Below, piece by piece: positions 29,401 through 43,460 of a stretch of 64,000 nt of DNA (position 1 is the stretch's first letter; the number at the start of each line of letters is the position of its first letter). Source of the stretch: Archivesica marissinica (lineage: Eukaryota > Mollusca > Bivalvia > Venerida > Vesicomyidae); NCBI GenBank assembly GCA_014843695.1, contig CM026390.1, positions 16,049,759 through 16,113,758 on the forward strand. Reading direction: 5' to 3'. Under the pieces are notes generated by a model. It saw nothing but the letters and a program-made list of their open reading frames with translations. It was not told the origin of the DNA and made no database searches. A program made the translations under genes and the position numbers.

Positions 29401-30500
29401 ACTGTACTAGCTTGGTTAGGTTACAGACTGTACTAGCTTGGTTAGGTTTCAGAATGTACTAGCTTGGTTAGGTTACAGACTGTACTAGCTTGGTTAGGTT
29501 ACATAATGTACTAGCTTTGTTAGGTTACATTCTGTACTAGCTTGGTTAGGTTACATACTGTACTAGCTTGGTTAGGTTACATACTGTACTAGCTTGGTTA
29601 GGTTACATACTGTACTAGCTTGGTTAGGTTACATACTGTACTAGCTTGGTTATGTTACAGACTGTACTAGCTTGGTTAGGTTACATAATGTACTAGCTTG
29701 GTTAGGTTATATACTGTACTAGCTTGGTTAGGTTACATACTGTACTAGCTTGGTTAGGTTACATACTGTACTAGCTTGGTTAGGTTACAGACTGTACTAG
29801 CTTGGTTAGGTTACATACTGTACTAGCTTGGTTAGGTTACAGAATGTACTAGCTTGGTTAGGTTACAGACTGTACTAGCTTGGTTAGGCTACATACTGTA
29901 CTAGCTTGGTTAGGTTACATACTGTACTAGCTTGGTTAGGTTACATACTGTACTAGCTTGGTTAGTTTACATACTGTACTAGCTTAGTTAGGTTACAGAC
30001 TGTACTAGCTTGGTTAGGTTACATACTGTACTAGCTTGGTTAGGTTACCTACTGTACTAGCTTGGTTAGGTTACATACTGTACTAGCTTGGTTAGGTTAC
30101 ATACTGTACTAGCTTGGTTAGGTTACATACTGTACTAACTTGGTTAGGTTACAGACTGTACTAGCTTGGTTAGGTTACATACTGTACTAGCTTGGTTAGG
30201 TTACATAATGCACTAGCTTGGTTAGGTTATAGACTGTACTAGCTTGGATAGGTTACATACTGTACTAGCTTGGTTAGGTTACATACTGTACTAGCTTGGT
30301 TAGGTTACAGACTGTACTAGCTTGGTTAGGTTACATACTGTACTAGCTTGGTTAGGTTACATACTGTACTAGCTTGTTTAGGTTACATACTGTACTAGCT
30401 TGGTTAGGTTACATACTGTATTAGCTTGGTTAGGTTACATACTGTACTAGCTTGGTTAGGTTACAGATTGTACTAGCTTGGTTAGGTTACAGACTGTACT
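26431..30500. repeat. 26-bp minisatellite array (array 4)
   Basis: About 156 copies of a 26-bp unit of the form CTAGCTTGGTTAGG followed by TTACAKACTGTA, where K is mostly T or G. Marker variants ATAATGCACTAG (26981, 28983, 30205) and TAGTTTACAT (28741, 29963) recur at exact multiples of 26 bp. The right end is a gap. It contains TTAGG, but inside a 26-bp unit, so this is not a telomere tract. Confidence 0.96.
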
Positions 30501-31500
30501 NNNNNNNNNNNNNNNNNNNNNNNNNNNNNNNNNNNNNNNNNNNNNNNNNNNNNNNNNNNNNNNNNNNNNNNNNNNNNNNNNNNNNNNNNNNNNNNNNNNN
30601 NNNNNNNNNNNNNNNNNNNNNNNNNNNNNNNNNNNNNNNNNNNNNNNNNNNNNNNNNNNNNNNNNNNNNNNNNNNNNNNNNNNNNNNNNNNNNNNNNNNN
30701 NNNNNNNNNNNNNNNNNNNNNNNNNNNNNNNNNNNNNNNNNNNNNNNNNNNNNNNNNNNNNNNNNNNNNNNNNNNNNNNNNNNNNNNNNNNNNNNNNNNN
30801 NNNNNNNNNNNNNNNNNNNNNNNNNNNNNNNNNNNNNNNNNNNNNNNNNNNNNNNNNNNNNNNNNNNNNNNNNNNNNNNNNNNNNNNNNNNNNNNNNNNN
30901 NNNNNNNNNNNNNNNNNNNNNNNNNNNNNNNNNNNNNNNNNNNNNNNNNNNNNNNNNNNNNNNNNNNNNNNNNNNNNNNNNNNNNNNNNNNNNNNNNNNN
31001 NNNNNNNNNNNNNNNNNNNNNNNNNNNNNNNNNNNNNNNNNNNNNNNNNNNNNNNNNNNNNNNNNNNNNNNNNNNNNNNNNNNNNNNNNNNNNNNNNNNN
31101 NNNNNNNNNNNNNNNNNNNNNNNNNNNNNNNNNNNNNNNNNNNNNNNNNNNNNNNNNNNNNNNNNNNNNNNNNNNNNNNNNNNNNNNNNNNNNNNNNNNN
31201 NNNNNNNNNNNNNNNNNNNNNNNNNNNNNNNNNNNNNNNNNNNNNNNNNNNNNNNNNNNNNNNNNNNNNNNNNNNNNNNNNNNNNNNNNNNNNNNNNNNN
31301 NNNNNNNNNNNNNNNNNNNNNNNNNNNNNNNNNNNNNNNNNNNNNNNNNNNNNNNNNNNNNNNNNNNNNNNNNNNNNNNNNNNNNNNNNNNNNNNNNNNN
31401 NNNNNNNNNNNNNNNNNNNNNNNNNNNNNNNNNNNNNNNNNNNNNNNNNNNNNNNNNNNNNNNNNNNNNNNNNNNNNNNNNNNNNNNNNNNNNNNNNNNN
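30501..31500. other. Assembly gap, exactly 1000 N
   Basis: A second run of exactly 1000 N, again precisely where one array type (26-bp) gives way to another (31-bp). It is a placeholder gap, so the join is not directly observed. Confidence 0.98.
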
Positions 31501-34500
31501 CCAGGTACTGAGGACTTATTGACCAATCTGTCTAGGTACTGGGGACTTGCTGACCAATCTGTCCAGGTACTGAGGACTTGCTGACCAATCTGTCTAGGTA
31601 CTGAGGACTTGCTGACCAATCTGTCCAGGTACTGGGGACTTATTGACCAATCTGTCCAGGTACTGGGGACTTGCTGACCAATCTGTCCAGGTACTGAGGA
31701 CTTGCTGACCAATCTGTCCCGGTACTGGGGACTTGCTGACCAATCTGTCCAGGTACTGAGGACTTATTGACCAATCTGTCCAGGTACTGGGGACTTGCTG
31801 ACCAATCTGTCCAGGTACTGGGGACTTGCTGACCAATCTGTCTAGGTACTGAGGACTTGCTGACCAATCTGTCCAGGTACTGAGGACTTACTGACCAATC
31901 TGTCTAGGTACTGGGGACTTGCTGACCAATCTGTCCAGGTACTGAGGACTTATTGACCAATCTGTCCCGGTACTGGGGACTTGCTGACCAATCTGTCCCG
32001 GTACTGAAGACTTGCTGACCAATCTGTCCAGGTACTGAGGACTTATTGACCAATCTGTCCCGGTACTGAAGACTTGCTGACCAATCTGTCCAGGTACTGA
32101 GGACTTATTGACCAATCTGTCCAGGTACTGGGGACTTATTGACCAATCTGTCCAGGTACTGGGGACTTGCTGACCAATCTGTCCAGGTACTGAGGACTTA
32201 TTGACCAATCTGTCTAGGTACTGGGGACTTGCTGACCAATCTGTCCAGGTACTGAGGACTTGCTGACCAATCTGTCTAGGTACTGAGGACTTGCTGACCA
32301 ATCTGTCCAGGTACTGAGGACTTATTGACCAATCTGTCCCGGTACTGGGGACTTGCTGACCAATCTGTCTAGGTACTGAGGACTTGCTGACCAATCTGTC
32401 CAGGTACTGAGGACTTGCTGACCAATCTGTCTAGGTACTGAGGACTTGCTGACCAATCTATCCAGGTACTGAGGACTTATTGACCAATCTGTCCCGGTAC
32501 TGGGGACTTGACCAATCTGTCCAGGTACTGAGGACTTATTGACCAATCTGTCCCGGTACTGGGGGACTTGCTGACCAATCTGTCCCGGTACTGAGGACTT
32601 ATTGACCAATCTGTCCAGGTACTGGGGACTTGCTGACCAATCTGTCCCGGTACTGGGGACTTGATGACCAATCTGTCCAGGTACTGGGGACTTACTGACC
32701 AATCTGTCCAGGTACTGAGGACTTATTGACCAATCTGTCCAGGTACTGGGGACTTGCTGACCAATCTGTCCAGGTACTGAGGACTTATTGACCAATCTGT
32801 CTAGGTACTGGGGACTTGCTGACCAATCTGTCCAGGTACTGAGGACTTATTGACCAATCTGTCTAGGTACTGAGGACTTGCTGACCAATCTGTCCCGGTA
32901 CTGAAGACTTGCTGACCAATCTGTCTAGGTACTGAGGACTTGCTGACCAATCTGTCCCGGTACTGAAGACTTGCTGACCAATCTGTCCAGGTACTGAGGA
33001 CTTATTGACCAATCTGTCCAGGTACTGGGGACTTGCTGACCAATCTGTCCAGGTACTGGGGACTTGCTGACCAATCTGTCTAGGTACTGAGGACTTACTG
33101 ACCAATCTGTCCAGGTACTGGGGACTTGCTGACCAATCTGTCCAGGTACTGAGGACTTGCTGACCAATCTGTCCAGGTACTGGGGACTTGCTGACCAATC
33201 TGTCCAGGTACTGGGGACTTGACCAATCTGTCCAGGTACTGAGGACTTATTGACCAATCTGTCCCGGTACTGGGGACTTGCTGACCAATCTGTCTAGGTA
33301 CTGGGGACTTACTGACCAATCTGTCCAGGTACTGGGGACTTGCTGACCAATCTGTCCAGGTACTGGGGACTTGCTGACCAATCTGTCCAGGTACTGAGGA
33401 CTTATTGACCAATCTGTCTAGGTACTGGGGACTTGCTGACCAATCTGTCCAGGTACTGAGGACTTGCTGACCAATCTGTCCAGGTACTGGGGACTTACTG
33501 ACCAATCTGTCCAGGTACTGGGGACTTGCTGACCAATCTGTCCAGGTACTGGGGACTTGCTGACCAATCTGTCCAGGTACTGAGGACTTATTGACCAATC
33601 TGTCCAGGTACTGGGGACTTGCTGACCAATCTGTCCAGGTACTGAGGACTTGCTGACCAATCTGTCCAGGTACTGGGGACTTACTGACCAATCTGTCCAG
33701 GTACTGGGGACTTGCTGACCAATCTGTCCAGGTACTGGGGACTTGCTGACCAATCTGTCCAGGTACTGAGGACTTATTGACCAATCTGTCTAGGTACTGG
33801 GGACTTGCTGACCAATCTGTCCAGGTACTGAGGACTTGCTGACCAATCTGTCCAGGTACTGAGGACTTGCTGACCAATCTGTCCAGGTACTGGGGACTTG
33901 ACCAATCTGTCCAGGTACTGAGGACTTATTGACCAATCTGTCCCGGTACTGGGGACTTGCTGACCAATCTGTCTAGGTACTGAGGACTTGCTGACCAATC
34001 TGTCCAGGTACTGAGGACTTGCTGACCAATCTGTCTAGGTACTGAGGACTTACTGACCAATCTGTCCAGGTACTGGGGACTTGCTGACCAATCTGTCCCG
34101 GTACTGGGGACTTGCTGACCAATCTGTCCAGGTACTGGGGACTTGCTGACCAATCTGTCCAGGTACTGGGGACTTGTGGTACTGAGACTTACTGACCAAT
34201 CTGTCCAGGTACTGAGGACTTGCTGACCAATCTGTCCAGGTACTGAGGACTTGCTGACCAATCTGTCCAGGTACTGAGGACTTATTGACCAATCTGTCCA
34301 GGTACTGGGGACTTGCTGACCAATCTGTCCAGGTACTGAGGACTTACTGACCAATCTGTCTAGGTACTGGGGACTTGCTGACCAATCTGTCCAGGTACTG
34401 GGGACTTGCTGACCAATCTGTCTAGGTACTGAGGACTTACTGACCAATCTGTCCAGGTACTGGGGACTTGCTGACCAATCTGTCCCGGTACTGGGGACTT

Positions 34501-37500
34501 GCTGACCAATCTGTCCAGGTACTGAGGACTTGCTGACCAATCTGTCCAGGTACTGAGGACTTATTGACCAATCTGTCCAGGTACTGGGACTTGCTGACCA
34601 ATCTGTCCAGGTACTGGGACTTGCTGACCAATCTGTCCAGGTACTGGGGACTTTTGACCAATCTGTCCGGTACTGAGGACTTGCTGACCAATCTGTCCAG
34701 GTACTGGGACTTGCTGACCAATCTGTCCGGTACTGAGGACTTACTGACCAATCTGTCCAGGTACTGGGGACTTGCTGACCAATCTGTCCAGGTACTGAGG
34801 ACTTGCTGACCAATCTGTCCAGGTACTGAGGACTTGCTGACCAATCTGTCCAGGTACTGGGGACTTGCTGACCAATCTGTCCAGGTACTGAGGACTTGCT
34901 GACCAATCTGTCCAGGTACTGGGACTTGCTGACCAATCTGTCCAGGTACTGGGGACTTGCTGACCAATCTGTCCCGGTACTGGGGACTTGCTGACCAATC
35001 TGTCCCGGTACTGGGGACTTGCTGACCAATCTGTCCAGGTACTGAGGACTTGCTGACCAATCTGTCCAGGTACTGGGGACTTGCTGACCAATCTGTCCAG
35101 GTACTGAGGACTTATTGACCAATCTGTCCAGGTACTGGGGACTTGCTGACCAATCTGTCCAGGTACTGGGGACTTGCTGACCAATCTGTCCAGGTACTGA
35201 GGACTTATTGACCAATCTGTCTAGGTACTGGGGACTTGCTGACCAATCTGTCCAGGTACTGAGGACTTATTGACCAATCTGTCCCGGTACTGGGGACTTG
35301 CTGACCAATCTGTCCAGGTACTGAGGACTTATTGACCAATCTGTCCAGGTACTGGGGACTTCTGGGACTTGCTGACCAATCTGTCCAGGTACTGAGGACT
35401 TGCTGACCAATCTGTCCAGGTACTGGGGACTTATTGACCAATCTGTCCAGGTACTGGGGACTTATTGACCAATCTGTCCAGGTACTGGGGACTTGCTGAC
35501 CAATCTGTCCAGGTACTGAGGACTTATTGACCAATCTGTCCAGGTACTGGGGACTTGCTGACCAATCTGTCTAGGTACTGAGGACTTGCTGACCAATCTG
35601 TCCAGGTACTGGGGACTTGCTGACCAATCTGTCTAGGTACTGGGGACTTGCTGACCAATCTGTCCCGGTACTGGGGACTTGCTGACCAATCTGTCTGGGG
35701 ACTTGCTGACCAATCTGTCCAGGTACTGAGGACTTGCTGACCAATCTGTCCAGGTACTGAGGACTTATTGACCAATCTGTCCAGGTACTGGGGACTTATT
35801 GACCAATCTGTCCAGGTACTGGGGACTTGCTGACCAATCTGTCCAGGTACTGAGATTTTGACCAATCTGTCCAGGTACTGAGGACTTATTGACCAATCTG
35901 TCCCGGTACTGGGGGACTTGCTGACCAATCTGTCCCGGTACTGAGGACTTATTGACCAATCTGTCCAGGTACTGGGGACTTGCTGACCAATCTGTCCCGG
36001 TACTGGGGACTTGATGACCAATCTGTCCAGGTACTGGGGACTTACTGACCAATCTGTCCAGGTACTGAGGACTTATTGACCAATCTGTCTAGGTACTGGG
36101 GACTTGCTGACCAATCTGTCCAGGTACTGAGGACTTATTGACCAATCTGTCTAGGTACTGGGGACTTGCTGACCAATCTGTCCAGGTACTGAGGACTTAT
36201 TGACCAATCTGTCTAGGTACTGAGGACTTGCTGACCAATCTGTCCCGGTACTGAAGACTTGCTGACCAATCTGTCTAGGTACTGAGGACTTGCTGACCAA
36301 TCTGTCCCGGTACTGAAGACTTGCTGACCAATCTGTCCAGGTACTGAGGACTTATTGACCAATCTGTCCAGGTACTGGGGACTTGCTGACCAATCTGTCT
36401 CGGTACTGAGGACTTACTGACCAATCTGTCCAGGTACTGGGGACTTGCTGACCAATCTGTCCCGGTACTGGGGACTTGCTGACCAATCTGTCCAGGTACT
36501 GGGGACTTGCTGACCAATCTGTCCAGGTACTGGGACTTGACCAATCTGTCCAGGTACTGAGGACTTATTGACCAATCTGTCCAGGTACTGGGGACTTGCT
36601 GACCAATCTGTCTAGGTACTGGGGACTTACTGACCAATCTGTCCAGGTACTGGGGACTTGCTGACCAATCTGTCCAGGTACTGGGGACTTGCTGACCAAT
36701 CTGTCCAGGTACTGAGGACTTATTGACCAATCTGTCTAGGTACTGGGGACTTGCTGACCAATCTGTCCAGGTACTGAGGACTTGCTGACCAATCTGTCCA
36801 GGTACTGGGGACTTGCTGACCAATCTGTCCAGGTACTGAGGACTTATTGACCAATCTGTCCAGGTACTGGGGACTTGCTGACCAATCTGTCCAGGTACTG
36901 AGGACTTATTGACCAATCTGTCTAGGTACTGGGGACTTGCTGACCAATCTGTCTAGGTACTGAGGACTTGCTGACCAATCTGTCCAGGTACTGAGGACTT
37001 ATTGACCAATCTGTCCCGGTACTGGGGACTTGACCAATCTGTCCAGGTACTGAGGACTTATTGACCAATCTGTCCAGGTACTGAGGACTTATTGACCAAT
37101 CTGTCCAGGTACTGGGGACTTGCTGACCAATCTGTCCAGGTACTGAGGACTTATTGACCAATCTGTCTAGGTACTGAGGACTTGCTGACCAATCTGTCCA
37201 GGTACTGAGGACTTATTGACCAATCTGTCCAGGTACTGAGGACTTATTGACCAATCTGTCCAGGTACTGGGGACTTGCTGACCAATCTGTCCAGGTACTG
37301 AGGACTTATTGACCAATCTGTCTAGGTACTGGGGACTTGCTGACCAATCTGTCCAGGTACTGAGGACTTGCTGACCAATCTGTCCCGGTACTGGGGACTT
37401 GCTGACCAATCTGTCTAGGTACTGAGGACTTATTGACCAATCTGTCCAGGTACTGGGGACTTGCTGACCAATCTGTCCAGGTACTGAGGACTTGCTGACC

Positions 37501-40500
37501 AATCTGTCCAGGTACTGAGGACTTGCTGACCAATCTGTCCAGGTACTGAGGACTTGCTGACCAATCTGTCCAGGTACTGAGGACTTGCTGACCAATCTGT
37601 CCCGGTACTGAGGACTTGCTGACCAATCTGTCCAGGTACTGGGGACTTGCTGACCAATCTGTCCAGGTACTGAGGACTTATTGACCAATCTGTCTAGGTA
37701 CTGGGGACTTGCTGACCAATCTGTCCAGGTACTGAGGACTTGCTGACCAATCTGTCCAGGTACTGGGGACTTGCTGACCAATCTGTCCAGGTACTGAAGA
37801 CTTGCTGACCAATCTGTCTAGGTACTGAGGACTTGCTGACCAATCTGTCCAGGTACTGAGGACTTGCTGACCAATCTGTCCAGGTACTGAGGACTTATTG
37901 ACCAATCTGTCCAGGTACTGGGGACTTGCTGACCAATCTGTCCAGGTACTGGGGACTTGCTGACCAATCTGTCCCGGTACTGGGGACTTGCTGACCAATC
38001 TGTCCAGGTACTGAGGACTTATTGACCAATCTGTCCAGGTACTGGGGACTTGCTGACCAATCTGTCCAGGTACTGAGGACTTACTGACCAATCTGTCCAG
38101 GTACTGGGGACTTGCTGACCAATCTGTCTAGGTACTGAGGACTTGCTGACCAATCTGTCCAGGTACTGAGGACTTGCTGACCAATCTGTCTAGGTACTGG
38201 GGACTTGCTGACCAATCTGTCCAGGTACTGGGGACTTGCTGACCAATCTGTCCAGGTACTGAGGACTTGCTGACCAATCTGTCTAGGTACTGGGGACTTG
38301 CTGACCAATCTGTCCCGGTACTGGGGACTTGCTGACCAATCTGTCCCGGTACTGGGGACTTGCTGACCAATCTGTCCAGGTACTGAGGACTTGCTGACCA
38401 ATCTGTCCAGGTACTGGGGACTTGCTGACCAATCTGTCCAGGTACTGAGGACTTATTGACCAATCTGTCCAGGTACTGGGGACTTGCTGACCAATCTGTC
38501 TAGGTACTGGGGACTTGCTGACCAATCTGTCCAGGTACTGAGGACTTATTGACCAATCTGTCTAGGTACTGGGGACTTGCTGACCAATCTGTCCAGGTAC
38601 TGAGGACTTATTGACCAATCTGTCCCGGTACTGGGGACTTGCTGACCAATCTGTCTAGGTACTGGGGACTTGCTGACCAATCTGTCCAGGTACTGGGGAC
38701 TTGCTGACCAATCTGTCTAGGTACTGGGGACTTGCTGACCAATCTGTCCAGGTACTGGGGACTTGCTGACCAATCTGTCCCGGTACTGGGGACTTGCTGA
38801 CCAATCTGTCCAGGTACTGAGGACTTATTGACCAATCTGTCTAGGTACTGGGGACTTGCTGACCAATCTGTCCAGGTACTGAGGACTTATTGACCAATCT
38901 GTCCAGGTACTGGGGACTTGCTGACCAATCTGTCCAGGTACTGGGGACTTGCTGACCAATCTGTCTAGGTACTGGGGACTTATTGACCAATCTGTCCAGG
39001 TACTGGGGACTTACTGACCAATCTGTCTGGGGACTTGCTGACCAATCTGTCCAGGTACTGAGGACTTGCTGACCAATCTGTCCAGGTACTGGGGACTTAT
39101 TGACCAATCTGTCCAGGTACTGGGGACTTATTGACCAATCTGTCCAGGTACTGGGGACTTGCTGACCAATCTGTCCAGGTACTGAAGACTTATTGACCAA
39201 TCTGTCCAGGTACTGGGGACTTGCTGACCAATCTGTCTCGGTACTGAGGACTTGCTGACCAATCTGTCCAGGTACTGGGGACTTGCTGACCAATCTGTCT
39301 AGGTACTGGGGACTTGCTGACCAATCTGTCCCGGTACTGGGGACTTGCTGACCAATCTGTCTGGGGACTTGCTGACCAATCTGTCCAGGTACTGAGGACT
39401 TGCTGACCAATCTGTCCAGGTACTGGGGACTTATTGACCAATCTGTCCAGGTACTGGGGACTTATTGACCAATCTGTCCAGGTACTGGGGACTTGCTGAC
39501 CAATCTGTCCAGGTACTGAGGACTTATTGACCAATCTGTCCAGGTACTGGGGACTTGCTGACCAATCTGTCCAGGTACTGAGGACTTGCTGACCAATCTG
39601 TCCAGGTACTGAGACTTGCTGACCAATCTGTCCAGGTACTGGGACTTGCTGACCAATCTGTCCAGGTACTGAGGACTTATTGACCAATCTGTCCAGGTAC
39701 TGGGACTTGCTGACCAATCTGTCCAGGTACTGGGACTTGCTGACCAATCTGTCCAGGTACTGGGGACTTGCTGACCAATCTGTCCAGGTACTGGGACTTC
39801 TGACCAATCTGTCTGGGGACTTGCTGACCAATCTGTCCAGGTACTGAGGACTTGCTGACCAATCTGTCCAGGTACTGGGGACTTACTGACCAATCTGTCC
39901 AGGTACTGGGGACTTATTGACCAATCTGTCCAGGTACTGGGGACTTGCTGACCAATCTGTCCAGGTACTGAGGACTTATTGACCAATCTGTCCAGGTACT
40001 GGGGACTTGCTGACCAATCTGTCCAGGTACTGAGGACTTGCTGACCAATCTGTCCAGGTACTGGGGACTTGCTGACCAATCTGTCTAGGTACTGGGGACT
40101 TGCTGACCAATCTGTCCAGGTACTGGGGACTTGCTGACCAATCTGTCTGGGGACTTGCTGACCAATCTGTCCAGGTACTGAGGACTTGCTGACCAATCTG
40201 TCCAGGTACTGGGGACTTGCTGACCAATCTGTCCAGGTACTGGGGACTTACTGACCAATCTGTCCAGGTACTGGGGACTTGCTGACCAATCTGTCCAGGT
40301 ACTGAGGACTTATTGACCAATCTGTCTAGGTACTGGGGACTTGCTGACCAATCTGTCCAGGTACTGAGGACTTGCTGACCAATCTGTCCAGGTACTGGGG
40401 ACTTGCTGACCAATCTGTCCAGGTACTGAGGACTTGCTGACCAATCTGTCCAGGTACTGAGGACTTGCTGACCAATCTGTCCAGGTACTGAGGACTTGCT

Positions 40501-42580
40501 GACCAATCTGTCCAGGTACTGAGGACTTATTGACCAATCTGTCCAGGTACTGGGGACTTGCTGACCAATCTGTCCAGGTACTGGGGACTTGCTGACCAAT
40601 CTGTCCCGGTACTGGGGACTTGCTGACCAATCTGTCCCGGTACTGAGGACTTATTGACCAATCTGTCCAGGTACTGGGGACTTGCTGACCAATCTGTCTA
40701 GGTACTGAGGACTTACTGACCAATCTGTCAAGGTACTGGGGACTTGCTGACCAATCTGTCCAGGTACTGAGGACTTGCTGACCAATCTGTCTAGGTACTG
40801 AGGACTTGCTGACCAATCTGTCTAGGTACTGGGGACTTGCTGACCAATCTGTCCAGGTACTGGGGACTTGCTGACCAATCTGTCCAGGTACTGGGGACTT
40901 GCTGACCAATCTGTCCAGGTACTGGGGACTTGCTGACCAATCTGTCCCGGTACTGGGGACTTGCTGACCAATCTGTCCCGGTACTGGGGACTTGCTGACC
41001 AATCTGTCCAGGTACTGGGGACTTGCTGACCAATCTGTCCAGGTACTGGGGACTTGCTGACCAATCTGTCCAGGTACTGAGGACTTATTGACCAATCTGT
41101 CCAGGTACTGGGGACTTGATGACCAATCTGTCCAGGTACTGGGGACTTGCTGACCAATCTGTCCAGGTACTGAGGACTTATTGACCAATCTGTCTAGGTA
41201 CTGGGGACTTGCTGACCAATCTGTCCAGGTACTGAGGACTTATTGACCAATCTGTCCCGGTACTGGGGACTTGCTGACCAATCTGTCCAGGTACTGGGGA
41301 CTTGCTGACCAATCTGTCCAGGTACTGGGGACTTGCTGACCAATCTGTCCAGGTACTGAGGACTTGCTGACCAATCTGTCTAGGTACTGGGGACTTGCTG
41401 ACCAATCTGTCCCGGTACTGGGGACTTGCTGACCAATCTGTCCAGGTACTGAGGACTTATTGACCAATCTGTCCAGGTACCGGGGACTTGCTGACCAATC
41501 TGTCCAGGTACTGAGGACTTATTGACCAATCTGTCCAGGTACTGGGGACTTGCTGACCAATCTGTCCAGGTACTGGGGACTTGCTGACCAATCTGTCCAG
41601 GTACTGGGGACTTATTGACCAATCTGTCCAGGTACTGGGGACTTACTGACCAATCTGTCTGGGGACTTGCTGACCAATCTGTCCAGGTACTGAGGACTTG
41701 CTGACCAATCTGTCCAGGTACTGGGGACTTATTGACCAATCTGTCCAGGTACTGGGGACTTGCTGACCAATCTGTCCAGGTACTGAGGACTTATTGACCA
41801 ATCTGTCCAGGTACTGGGGACTTGCTGACCAATCTGTCTCGGTACTGAGGACTTGCTGACCAATCTGTCCAGGTACTGGGACTTGCTGACCAATCTGTCT
41901 AGGTACTGGGGACTTGCTGACCAATCTGTCCGGTACTGGGGACTTGCTGACCAATCTGTCTGGGGACTTGCTGACCAATCTGTCCAGGTACTGGGGACTT
42001 GCTGACCAATCTGTCCCGGTACTGGGGACTTGCTGACCAATCTGTCCAGGTACTGGGGACTTACTGACCAATCTGTCTAGGTACTGGGGACTTGCTGACC
42101 AATCTGTCTAGGTACTGAGGACTTGCTGACCAATCTGTCCAGGTACTGAGGACTTGCTGACCAATCTGTCCAGGTACTGGGGACTTGCTGACCAATCTGT
42201 CCAGGTACTGAGGACTTGCTGACCAATCTGTCCAGGTACTGAGGACTTGCTGACCAATCTGTCTAGGTACTGAGGACTTACTGACCAATCTGTCTAGGTA
42301 CTGAGGACTTACTGACCAATCTGTCTAGGTACTGAGGACTTACTGACCAATCTGTCTAGGTACTGAGGACTTACTGACCAATCTGTCTAGGTACTGAGGA
42401 CTTACTAACCAATCTGTCCAGGTACTGAGGACTTGCTGACCAATCTGTCCAGGTACTGATGACTTGCTGACCAATCTGTCCAGGTACTGGGGACTTGCTG
42501 ACCAATCTGTCTGGGGACTTGCTGACCAATCTGTCTGGGGACTTGCTGACCAATCTGTCTAGGTACTGAGGACTTGCTGA
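31501..42580. repeat. 31-bp minisatellite array (array 5)
   Basis: About 357 copies of a 31-bp unit containing CTGACCAATCTGTCC and GGTACTGAGGACTT. Variable sites are TGTCCAGG, TGTCCCGG or TGTCTAGG; TGAGG or TGGGG; and GCTGACC, ATTGACC or ACTGACC. Shortened 24-bp units lacking 7 bp (CTGTCTGGGGACTTGC) occur near 35694, 39026, 39358, 40144, 41657, 41949, 42509 and 42530. Other shortened units cluster around 34580-34740 and 39600-39800. Reverse-strand open frames such as YLDRLVSKSSVPGQIGQ arise because three 31-bp units make 31 codons. Confidence 0.96.
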
Positions 42581-42830
42581 TCAAGTGGTTTATGTGACGG
42601 AGCTCAGTGACCAAGTGGTTAACGTGACTTGTTCTGGGGACCTTGTGACCAAGTGCTTAACGTGACTTGTTCTCGTGACCAAGTGCTTAACTTGACTGGT
42701 TCTGGGAATCTCGTGACCAAGTGCTTAACGTGACTTGTTCTCGTGACCAAGTGCTTAACTTGACTGGTTCTGGGGAATCGGTGACCAACTGTTTAATATG
42801 ACTTGTTCTTGGGATTGCCTGATATGTTGG
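42581..42830. repeat. Degenerate 30/40-bp repeat zone next to array 5
   Basis: Starting from a broken array-5 unit (GCTGATCAAGTGG), the sequence becomes alternating units of about 30 and 40 bp based on GTGACCAAGTGCTTAACGTG and TTGACTGGTTCTGGG. Copies are imperfect and die out toward 42830. Confidence 0.8.
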
Positions 42831-43460
42831 CATTGTGCCGTGTGTGTGGCTCAAGTGGTTACAGTTGTGATGTCTGGTCTGTGCATGTGGTTGATGTGAG
42901 GGGCATTATGAACTAGCGTCAGACATTGTGACATGTTCCATGGACTGGCCGATGATGTGACAGTTTCTATGGACTGGCCGATGATGTGAGTTTCTATGGA
43001 CTGTGCGTGACGTGTTCTAGGGCTGTGGTTGACGTGACTGGTTCTGTGGCTGAAGTTGTCATAGGTTCTATTGATTATAGCTTACGTGACATGTTCTGTG
43101 GACGTTGTGACGGGTTCTATGAACTTGCATTGTGACATGTTCTATGGATTGTCAGTGACGTGTGGCATGTTCTATGGATTGTCAGTGACGTGTGGCAGGT
43201 TCTATGGATTGTCAGTGACGTGTGACAGGTTATATGGCCTGATGTGATATAGTCTATGGACAGTGGTTGACTATGTGACACGTTCTTTGGATTGGCTTAC
43301 GTTGTTACAGGTACTATGGACTGTGACTAACATTGTGACCTGTTCTGTGTTCGAGTGACCGACGTTACATGTTCTATGGACTGTGGCTGACATTATGACC
43401 ATGTTCTATGGACAGTGGCTGACTTGGTTGATGTGACAGGTTCTATGGACTGCAGCTGAT
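42831..43460. repeat. Degenerate repeats leading into array 6
   Basis: Irregular copies of a motif of roughly 30 bp centred on GGTTCTATGGACTG and GTGACGTGTGACAGG. Three near-identical copies lie at 43139-43226 (TTCTATGGATTGTCAGTGAC). Similarity to the 39-bp unit increases from left to right, so this looks like the decayed edge of array 6. Confidence 0.75.

Noticed and set aside
26431..30500. TTAGG-containing repeats suggesting a telomere.
   Set aside because: TTAGG occurs once per 26-bp unit and not as a pure short repeat; the window continues with other sequence on both sides.
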